From Coptodactyla brooksi (lineage: Eukaryota > Arthropoda > Insecta > Coleoptera > Scarabaeidae): a stretch of DNA of 23,410 bases. Below, piece after piece: positions 1 through 10,500 of this stretch (within the stretch, counting starts at the first letter, position 1; each line of letters opens with the position of its first letter). Where the stretch lies: assembly GCA_033557675.1 (NCBI GenBank), contig JAWQRM010000382.1, positions 1 to 23,410 of the forward strand. The letters are read 5' to 3'. A model generated the notes under the pieces. It saw only the letters and a list, made by a program, of their open reading frames with translations. It ran no database searches and had not been told where the DNA came from. The translations under genes and the position numbers were made by a program.

Positions 1-57
1 GGGAAACGCTGTACGGGGAGATATTGTGTAAATGGATAGTGGGAATAAGGTAAGGAA

Positions 58-114
58 ACGCTTAATTGGTCTCCTATTGGTTGCGGCAAAACCGATTAAG
101 AATCAATTAAGCGT
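58..114. repeat. Inverted repeat near left edge
   Basis: ACGCTTAATTG at 58-68 is repeated in inverted form as CAATTAAGCGT at 104-114, around a 35-bp spacer. GGAAACGCT also occurs twice directly (2-10 and 54-62). This may be the edge of a mobile element cut by the window. No coding is seen in 1-1140. Confidence 0.5.
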
Positions 115-185
115 CGCCTTTTTAGTATATGTAACATCTATATCAGCTAGTAGTTAGTCCTTCATCACTCCTGATTCGCTAACCA

Positions 186-247
186 AGTTAGCATCATCAG
201 GAGCGATGAATGACAAGTCTTTCATCGCTCCTGATGATGATAACTTA
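186..247. repeat. Perfect 19-bp-arm hairpin, member of a dispersed repeat
   Basis: CATCATCAGGAGCGATGAA (192-210) and its exact inverse TTCATCGCTCCTGATGATG (221-239) flank a 10-nt loop. One mismatch further out, AAGTTA and TAACTT extend the arms to about 26 bp. A third, diverged copy of the arm lies just left (about 158-178). A related sequence occurs at 22221-22280. No gene is seen between here and 1141. Confidence 0.8.
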
Positions 248-1144
248 GTGCTGCTCCGTTTTTTACTATGTTTAATTTTTGAAATTATATTTAGTCATTT
301 TCATTAGCGTATTAAAAAATAAACATATTGTAGTTTAAAATTACAAATTCGGAATTCACGTCGATTTATGATGATCAAAACTTATCATCATAAATTTTGG
401 CTTGACAATTTAACTCATTACTTATCGCTATTTCGTTAACTTTGAGAGGCATAGAACGCCGTTAGGTAATTTACGTCGAAATTCTTGAGAAGATGCAGTG
501 CTATTCACCACTTGGCAGTTTATTGCCCTTTGTTTTTAGTATGCTAAACCTAAATATTAATTCGTCGTTAACCCGATATACATGCAAATTATTGAGCACT
601 TACTTCACAAACGAACGAACACACAAAATTACTACATATTTTGATGAAGTCGTGTCATATGCACCCTGCAAGGTATTTGCGTTTGCATAAACGGAATTCT
701 TCTGGCATATGCACCTGTAATTTAGTGTCGCAATACTGGAATAATAAAAATATCTTATCATTTTGTTTGGACTAATCGGCTACAGAGATAAAACGTAGGT
801 AGCATAAGCAAAGCAATTTTGCGTTTGTGATTTTCGAATAGAAATTGCATTTTTTGAAGAGCGATGTATCCTTACTACGAAAGCGAGTGGAGTGTGTTAC
901 CACCTGAATTGAACAGAAGGTAATAATAAAAAATCAAAAATTAGTATTAATTGCGTTATGAGCGTTTTTGTAGCTGGCTTTCGGGCTTTGTGTGATTCGT
1001 AGTTGAAAATAGTTAAAAATCGAGCGAAATAAGAATACTAACAGATGTGCAATAAATAAAAAGCGCGTGCTACTGTGTTGTTGACGTGTTATAAAATATT
1101 CAAATGCGGTGACGAAGAAAAAATTCAAGTTGTCGACAGCGCTG

Positions 1145-1158
1145 CTGTGACGTCACAG
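1145..1158. promoter_or_regulatory. CRE palindrome upstream of AP-1gamma
   Basis: CTGTGACGTCACAG is a perfect 14-bp palindrome centred on a full CRE (TGACGTCA, 1148-1155). It is followed directly by GGCCGGCC and GCCATATT. It lies 381 bp upstream of the ATG in unusually CpG-rich sequence for this window, so it is a plausible promoter element bound by CREB/ATF-type factors. That role is inferred from motif and place only. Confidence 0.45.
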
Positions 1159-1538
1159 GCCGGCCATATTGCTTGGGTTAGTTGTCAAAAGACGTTGATG
1201 GGATGGTCTGAATAAACATTGAAAACGGGTTAATTTTGCAATATTTTTCATTTCACCAATACTAGCGTATTTAGTTTTTCGGTTAGTGCGGTTCGTGCGG
1301 TAAAAGTAGTGCGGAATCACCTGTCAAAAAGGTCGCATACGATACCGCACAGGTGACCATCAGTTAAATAATTGATTAAATTGATTAGTAACCTAATTCC
1401 TAACGCTATAATCACTTCGCGTTCCCTTTTGTAGTTCGAATGAAGTAACGGATTGACTTGGGGGATCGTTTCTGTGTGTTTGTTAACTGCTATTAACCTC
1501 TGTACTATCGGTGTGGTGTTTTTTTTATACCATACAAC
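1159..1538 (+). other. AP-1gamma: Probable AP-1gamma promoter/5' UTR region
   Basis: Sequence between the CRE palindrome and the start codon. It has three GTGCGG copies (1286-1291, 1295-1300, 1309-1314), one inverted copy CCGCAC (1345-1350), and the inverted pair CACCTGT/ACAGGTG (1318-1324, 1349-1355). I see no clear TATA box, so the transcription start cannot be fixed. The in-frame TAA at 1494-1496 shows that this stretch is not coding in the gene's frame just before the ATG. Confidence 0.35.
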
Positions 1539-1558
1539 ATGAACGCGTCAGAACAAGG
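1539..1558 (+). CDS. AP-1gamma: AP-1gamma coding exon 1 (start)
   Basis: Encodes residues 1-7 (MNASEQG, the last codon split) and ends at a GT donor (1559). The intron that follows is only 64 bp. The ATG has A at -3, and the reading frame is closed upstream by TAA at 1494-1496, so this is the first available start on this transcript. The leader is not conserved in vertebrate gamma-adaptin, so confidence rests on phase and the next exon. Confidence 0.75.
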
Positions 1559-4500
1559 GTAATTTATGTGTACACGTGTTAATTTGGTGAAATTAATTTT
1601 GATTTATTTCTGTTCTTTGCAGATTTAACCCTGCGTTTAATATAACGGCTATAAAGCAGGTGTTAACGGAAGCCGTTGAGAGAGGTTAGTATATAGTGTT
1701 TCCAATCTAATTTATTTAACTTATATGATCAAAATCATTGTGTTTAGTTGTACTGGTAGAGTATACGAGAATGAATGAAAATGAATGAATGATTTAATGA
1801 ATGTCTTGAGTATATTATACTTAAAGTCGAAGCGTCAATTCGACATTTGAAACGTCAATTCGAACACTGAAATGTCAGCTTGACCATTGAAACGTCAGTT
1901 TGACAGTTGAGATGTCAGTTTGACAGTTGAAATGTCGATTTGGCAGTTGAAACCTCAATTTGACAGCTGAAACTTCAATTTGATAGTTGAAACGTCAATT
2001 TGACAGTTGAAACGTCAGTTTGACAATTGAAACGTCAATTTGACAGTCCGAGTATATTATACTCAAACACATTCATTGATAGTTTATTAAATACAACAAA
2101 TTCATAGAATGTAAGCTTTTACGGCTGGTGTCAATGCTAACTGGGTTTTCCAGGTTGGGAGACTGTGTTAGAGATGACCAAAGACGTCTTCCGAAGTTGA
2201 AGACGAAACATTTGGAATTACAAATTGCTATTGACTATAAATATATTAAAAAAAGAAATACACGATTCAATATATTTATAAATAATTTTAAAATAACATT
2301 TTATATTTAAAACCAACGTAGTGTTTTATTTAGACTGGGTACATATTTCACGTTAGCTAGACTTTCGTAATATATATTTTTTTGTAGAAGAAGCAGATTT
2401 TACATTAAATCTTACCCTGTTTGTAAAGGATCTGAAAAAATTAACCTTCAGTGACTAGTAGATCCGATTGATGTATTTCGTAATGTTGCAAATATTATAA
2501 TTAATTTAAAGGAAATCTAAGAATTATTTAAAGCTTGCCATAAAGTAAAACATATTTTCACTCCTTCGCAAATGCCATTTTTTTCAGACTAATTTTTGGT
2601 TTTTATGACTGGCTTAGACTTTTAGAATAACTTAGACTCAACAAAATTGAGAAGTTTTGTTCTCTAAATCTTAAGTGTGCTCAAAAAGTTACGTAAGATG
2701 ATATATGCAAACCGTTTTAGCATATTCCGATTCTAATAGCATGATCTATATCCTTGTCATATTTTTTTACTATTTCATTTATTTTCAACACAAAATATGC
2801 TGTTAACTGCACAAATTTTTGATCATCTGCAGTATATAATACCTGTACTATATTCAATATTAACCAATATACATTTGTTCACATTGTGCAGTCCTTGTAG
2901 TTTGATAATTAATCCATAATATTGAGCTGGAGATTTAAGGCTTCCAATTTGTTTGCAAGCGTATCTGCAGTAGTTCAAATATCTGGATTAGCCAAATGCT
3001 ACCTTGAGAACTGATCAGCATAGAGTTGTTCCTCCAGCCGGGAAAACCCAATTATCATTAATACTAATTGAGTTAATAAGCTCTTGGCGAACTATAAATA
3101 TATTAAAAAAATAAATAAACCTTTCAGTATACTTACAAATAATTTTAAAATAACATATTATATTTAAAACCGACATAGTGTTTTATTTAGACTGAGTACA
3201 TATTTCACATTAGCTAGATTTTCTTAATACATATTTTTTTGTAGAAGAAGCAAATTTTACATTAAATCTTACCCTGAAAAAATTAACCTTCAGTAACTAG
3301 CAGATCTGACTGATGTATTTCATATTGTTGCAAATATTACAATTAATTTAAAGAAAATGTAATAATTATTTAAAGCTTGCCATAAAATAAAACATATTTT
3401 GACTCCTTTGCAAATGCCATTTTTTTCAGACTAATTTTTGGTTTTTATGACCGGCTACTTTTATAATAACTTTGACTCAACAAAATTGAGAAGTTTTGTT
3501 CTCTAAGTCTTAAGTGTGCTCAAAAAGTTACGTAAGATGATGTATGCAAACCGTTTTAGCATATTCCGATTCTAATAGCATGATCTATATCCTTGTCATG
3601 TTTTTTTACTATTTCATTTATTTTCAACACAAAACATGCTGTTAATTGCACAAATTTTTGATCATCTGCAGTATATCCGCACTATATTATACTTGTACTA
3701 TATTCAATTTTAACCAATATACATTTGTTCAATTGTGCAGTCCGTGTAGTTTGATAATTAAATCATAATTTTGAGCAGGAGAATTAAGGTTTCCAATTTG
3801 TTTGCAAGCATATCTGCAATAGTTCATATATCTGTGGATTAGCCAAATGCTACCTTGAGAACTGATCAGCATAGAGTTGTCCTGTCCCATCTTTATTGAA
3901 ATTTGCAATTGATAGATAAATTGCATATTTGTCAGCTCCGTATTATTATTATTTGTATTTTGTCTCTCTGTTAATGAAGATTAAAAAAAAATTAAATCAA
4001 AAAAAAAATTCTTTGTCGCTAGCACTTCCGGAGATGGTTAGCGAAACGAGCGTCAAGCAAAATAAACTTTGTTTAAAACTATGCCTTACATACACTTATC
4101 TGCTACCTTGTCCCAAACTGATTTAATGTTTTTGGAAAAAGCTTGGAAAAAAGTGCGCAAATAAAACGTTTTGAACATACCTATAGTACCCTGACCCATT
4201 GGCTGTAAGACAGCAGTTGTGTTTTTAGGAAGATACATTACCTTTACGTCTGGATGCAGGTCATCAAGATGGTAGGGGTGGCCTTGAATCATTGTCAAAC
4301 AGGAGAATAATTTTAAAACAGTAATGCTGGACTGAGAGTATAAAGCAGTTCAAAAACTAATCTTCAAATAAAGGTTGCATCGTCTGTTCATTTTTATTTG
4401 CATAATAGTGAACGGGCAGACTGTTTTTACTAACGTTCTTTAAGATACGTGGGTTTTCGGAGTGATAGACCAGCAAAGGCTTTAACTTGAACCCAGCGGC

Positions 4501-7500
4501 ATTCTCTCCCAACAATAACGTGTTCCTCTCTTTAAAAGCCTTGAAACCGGGCATTGCCTTAACTTCTTTGTGCATGTAAAACCTTTCAGGCATATTTTTT
4601 TCCATCAAAGTCCGGTTTCATCCACATTGAATATCTTAGGTAGTAGCTGCCTTTTTTAATTATTCCATACAATTTGTCAACAAATTTTTCTGCTGGTTCT
4701 GCATCCGCGCTTGCCGCCTCACCTCTGATTCTTCAATTATGCAGGTTCAATCTCCGCCCAAACCGTTGAAACTATCCGGGCTTGCTGTAAATAATTCTGT
4801 CGTTTTTTCGTCTTCATGTGTCTTCAAAGCCTCAACGACACTGCGTGCTTTAACTTGAATTATTAAAAGACTTATTGGTATATTATTTTGCATTTGATTG
4901 TCAAACTAGATCTCCAATAATTTCTTCATCTTATGAATAAGAACTTTTCGCCGCCTAGTTATTATGGCTTTAAATCCTGTCGATGATATCACTGCCTCTT
5001 TCACTCTAACTTTATTCTTTAAAATCGTTGAAATTATTGAATGTGCCAATTTCAAGTCACATGCTAGTTCTTTCAATCAATTGCCAACTCCAAGTCTCAT
5101 GCTTAACTATTTTACCAGCTGCACAATGACTGCTTGTCAGAATGAAACTGACTAAAGAAGTACATACCAAGCCTATAGTACGCTCAGTGCGCATGTTACC
5201 ATTTGCCACCGACCGACATTCAAGCTGGCGATTCGCAGAATTGTCGTAAGTGTGAGTCGTTAAGGAGATAGGTCATAAAGTGAGGAGAACCTGTACTTCA
5301 GTAGGGCTAGTAGCTTGTCGCCAATCAGTGTAGGTTCTGTAATCTCTTCTATATGCTATCTCTCTTATAGAGAGATACTATTCATTGTAACGCAAGCTTT
5401 CTATAACATTTATTACATACGTAGTTTTTCCCAGCCCTTTTCAGTTATCTGTTGTAGAGTGAATACATGATCTCGAATACTATGGTTGTCTAAATCTACT
5501 TTGAATGTTTGATACTTTCTACAGCGGTCTAATAGCAAACAAGGGTCTAAGATAATAGACCCAATCGATGTGTTGATGCACTGCTGCTGTCTATTTTAAG
5601 TCCCATGTCTAATATAGGAATACACATGTGTGGTGTGTGTTATTCCTATACACATATGTGTATGGGTTTATCTACCCAGGAATACCCAGAAGCCAACGTA
5701 TGTATCATATCAGATCATGTAACGTTCATTTTTAACTAGGCCAAAGACAAACACAATGGAGAATATTAACACCATCTATAATATGCTATATATATTTTGT
5801 TTACTATTCTTTTTACATTAGTTTTTGCACATAGTAAAGTGCGAAAAGTGAAAACGTTTGTAGTAGCTAATGTGTTAATAAATTATGATCACATTCCAGT
5901 ATTTTTACCGGATCCCTTCATTCAGTTCGTACAGTTGTGATTATAAGTACAATCTAACAGGTATTACAATACATATTGCGTAAGTTTTGAATTAATTGCA
6001 ACCTGAGCTTGAATTTATTCGACCGTTAGAAAATAATAGTATAATATTGCATTACGGGTTATTTACTCTGTTGAGCAAAAAAAAAATAGTTCCCAATGAT
6101 ACCATTAAGTCGAAACTGATTTCATTCAAACCTTAAAATCAGCCATAAGAACAACAAAAAATAGATTTAAACAATTTAATCAGTGCTTAATAAAAAGGAC
6201 ATTGAAGAAAATATTAAAAATTTTATCATTGATACTATTACATAAACATGTCTTTGAAGTACCAACAGCTCCCAATTTTCATTTTGTGCAAAATTTACCT
6301 TTTCATTTCATTACTATTTGCTATACTGAAGTAAACATCCTTGAAAATACGTTCCCACACTTTTACTATGTAGGTAGGATTTTATGTTGTTCGTTAGAAT
6401 ATACCAAGGAGTTTATATGTAATATTATGTCATAAGTAACAGTAATATCAAGATGTACATGTGTTGTGTAGTAAACTTTATTTAAAACGGTATCAGTGTA
6501 TATTATTCAACAAGTGTGTAATGTAAAAGTTACTCATAAAGATGCAGCTAAAGGTAAATTGGAAAACAATCGTTATCTTAGACAGGTTTTATCAGATGAG
6601 GGATTATTTGCATAAGTCTAGCTCACAAAGTCATCGTAAAACAGCCGTAAATCAGTAATGTTAATGTTCGTTTAAAGTTAAAAATAATCTGGTTTGAAAG
6701 ATAATGATGATAAGTTGTAAACATTTTGCTTTTAACCTACGTTAGAAAAGTAGGTGTAGTTGATAAACTTCTTACTTCCAGTCCGAATGCCTACACCAAT
6801 GCGACTTAGAGATCTAATTAGGCAAATACGTGCCGCGAGAACTGCAGCAGAAGAACGCAGTGTTGTCAACAAAGAGTGTGCATGCATCAGATCTACGTTT
6901 CGGGAAGAAGATTCAGTTTGGAGGTAAATATTTGATCATCTTCTTCATTTAATTCATTGACCTTTCTAAGTTACTTGTTTTATCTACCTCATAATTTTTG
7001 TAATTCTAACAGTTGCACAAGCAGTTCTAAAATACTGCTCTATTCATTTCTACAGTTTTTTTTTTGCTAGTGTTTGACAAACTAGTTGTATATACACAAC
7101 CGTTTTATATCTACTAAGGTTTTAGTAACATGACATTGTGGAAGAGGACTTCTTTAATTCCACATTAGTTCTCTTTTCAGGTATAAACAAAAAACTATCT
7201 GAAAGAAAAGCTACCTATTAGATTATTTATTAGACCGCAACTATGTTTTCTTATACATATACTATAATTGATTATTTTAAAAGGCATTTATTCTGCATGA
7301 CCACCACATGTGTATTGAAAAAAATTTACTAAAACAGTGGGTTAATTCATGTTTTTCCACTTACAGATGTCGAAACATAGCGAAACTCCTGTACATTCAT
7401 ATGTTAGGTTACCCAGCTCACTTCGGACAGCTCGAATGTTTAAAACTTATCGCAAGTCCACGCTTTACGGACAAGAGAATTGGTTATCTCGGAGCTATGT

Positions 7501-10500
7501 TATTGTTGGATGAACGGCAAGATGTGCATTTATTGATAACAAACTGTTTAAAAAAGTAATTAATAAAATGATCCTATTTTTATTATTTCTTTAACCGATT
7601 TTGTTTATTAGTGACTTAAACTCAACAACTCAGTTTGCGGTCGGACTAGCATTATGTACGTTAGGTGCGATAGCATCTCCAGAAATGGCAAGAGATTTGG
7701 CTGGGGAAGTGGAACGACTGATGAAATCTCCGAATGCCTATGTTAAGAAGAAAGCAGCTTTGTGTGCATATAGGATTATTAAAAGAGTTCCAGAGCTAAT
7801 GGAGATATTTTTGCCGGCGACAAGGAGTTTACTATCAGAGAAGAATCATGGTAAACTGTAGAATAGTTTTACAAAAACATGGAGTGTTCATTTAATTTTT
7901 GTTTATTTCCAGGAGTATTAATAACGGGAGTAACGCTAATCATTGAGATGTGTCAAAACAGCCCAGATACATTAGAACATTTCAAAAAGGTGTGTGTAAT
8001 ATATTTTAGTATTAGTTACTTTGTCTGCTTGTTAACTCCAAGTTGAAATTTAATGTATTTTATCTTGAAAATAGAAAAGCTTAACAAAACCTGAATAATT
8101 TCAGATGGCTTTTAGGCTGTGTTATAACTTTGCTAAAACAAAGACAAATGCAATAACATTAAATTACCTTCATTGAATAAATAAGTGGCTTTATTATATA
8201 TATCTGTAATGTCAGTGATACGCAATGCCTAGTTCTTAGTAATATAGAGAAATAATAAAAATATAGATAATTTAATTTCAATGTGATTTTATTTATGAAG
8301 ACTTGGAAATCTGCACCACAACTTTTTCAATTTATCTGCGAAAATCCAATTATCCGAATATTTAATTATTTGATCTACCAGCGACTTCAATGAATCCAAA
8401 TAATCTGAGTTTTACTCATTGTTTAATATAATACATCTTATAATATGTATATTAACACATTGCTAAACGTGCATCTTCTTAGGATACAATGCTTATTGTA
8501 TGTCCATTATTTAAGAATATAAGTATAATTAACTCCGTATTTTATTTCATGTTATTTTTTCAGATTGTACCTAATTTAGTACGTATTTTGAAAAATCTGA
8601 TCCTGGCTGGTTATTCTCCCGAACACGATGTTTCTGGCGTGAGCGATCCATTCCTTCAGGCAATTCAAACCGTACATTTTTAATTGACTTATAATATTAC
8701 TTTCCACATTATAGGTCAAAATCTTAAAACTTCTACGAGTGTTGGGCAGAAACGATCCAGATGCATCAGAAGCAATGAACGATATTTTAGCACAAGTTGC
8801 GACCAATACAGAAACTAGTAAAAATGTTGGCAATACAATTCTGTACGAAACGGTCCTTTCTATTATGGATATCAAATCAGAAGGTGGATTGAGGGTACGA
8901 GCACATTAATTTTTTGTTAACTTAACATTTGATTTAAATTTATTGAATTCTCATTTATTTTAAAGGTTTTGGCAGTTAATATCTTGGGCAGGTTCCTCTT
9001 AAATAATGATAAGAACATACGTTATGTAGCGTTAAATACTTTGCTGAAAACAGTACATGTGGATACTTCAGCAGTGCAACGACACAGATCAACAATTTTG
9101 GAATGTCTAAAAGATCCTGACGTTTCTATTAGACGGAGGGCCATGGAGCTATCGTTTGCCTTGGTAAATTCACAGAACATAAGGACAATGATGAAAGAAA
9201 TGTTGGCTTTTTTGGAAAAGTCAGATGCTGAATTTAAGGCTCAATGTTCATCAAATATTGTCCATGCTGCAGAACGGTTTGCGCCCAATAAAAAGTGGCA
9301 TCTTGATACACTACTGAAAGTACTAATTGCTGTAAGTATTATTTTAGGAAATAAGCATGTCTAAAACTTTTTATTAAGAACAATTATATAGGATATTAAT
9401 TAAAAATTTGAATACAACAAAAACCTAAATTTCAAAAAGTGTAATAATGCTAAAATTGCAAATTACGCCTGATGTATGATTATTAAAGTGGTCCTTAAAT
9501 TTTACAAGGACTTCAAAAATATAATGATATGTCATATGGCGATATGCGACTAGCCCCTTAGGGAAATTGGGCAGTGAGCAGAAGTGAGACGGACTGGGCC
9601 TTACTCACTTCAAGAGCAAGCAACAGAGTGCAACATAGTAAGCAAAATTGAAAGAGTGGGGAGAAGGATTGATAGGCAGTTATTTGCAAGTAGTACAATG
9701 AGCGGAAATGAGATATACTGGGCCCACTGTGCTGTCTCGCTCACTCTCGAACTGAACAGGGCTCAGTACGTCTCACTAATACTGCTCTAATTCCCTAAGG
9801 GGCTAGTCACATATCGTTATACGGTATAGAGTGTTGCATTGAAAAATATTAAATTGGGTAGTGGTTATGATAAACTGAGCAACCAATAATGCTTATAACT
9901 CGAGAATCGTCAAAATTCAAGGTGTAATTATATTTGCTTTGTGTGATTTGTGCTGTATGAGTTACTCCTTTTCAAAAAATTAAATACTTTCTCTTTATAA
10001 CTATCAATAAGAGAAAGTAAAAATTGCTGTAACAGTATGTGATAATCATTTTAGGCTGGCAATTACTTGCGAGACGATGTAATTACCTGCACGATACAGC
10101 TGATATCGGAAACCACCTCTCAACAAGCATATATCACAGGGCAACTTTGGAAGGCATTAGCAGAAGACACGATGGATAAACAGCCATTGACGCAAGTGGC
10201 AACATGGGCAATAGGGGAATATGGGGACATGCTCCTGACAGCAAATATCGATGACATTGAACTTGAAAGACCGACTGAAGATCAAGTAATTGACATCTAC
10301 CAACGACTGCTCTGGTCACCACAAAACACTCCTACGACTAAGCAGTACTCGCTATTGTCATTGACTAAGTTGAGCACAAGATTTTCTAATAGCAATCAGT
10401 AAGGGGAAAATGGAATTTTGGCGGTTAGTTATGTGTGGGTTGATACTTTTTTTTTGTAGTAAAATCCAGCAAATTATCAGTTCTTTTTGTTCGAGTCTCC

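Noticed and set aside
934..1128. 64-codon open frame on the - strand as a divergent upstream gene
   Set aside because: Low-complexity composition, no family motif and no splice or promoter support.
4964..5155. 63-codon open frame on the + strand beginning MALNP
   Set aside because: Opposite strand of the Tigger transposase N-terminal part. The resemblance of its start to an adaptin leader is chance and has no splice support.
8576..8875. 99-codon open frame on the - strand
   Set aside because: Shadow of AP-1gamma exons 7 and 8 on the opposite strand.
9584..9790. 68-codon open frame in intron 9
   Set aside because: Lies wholly inside the MITE and resembles no protein family.
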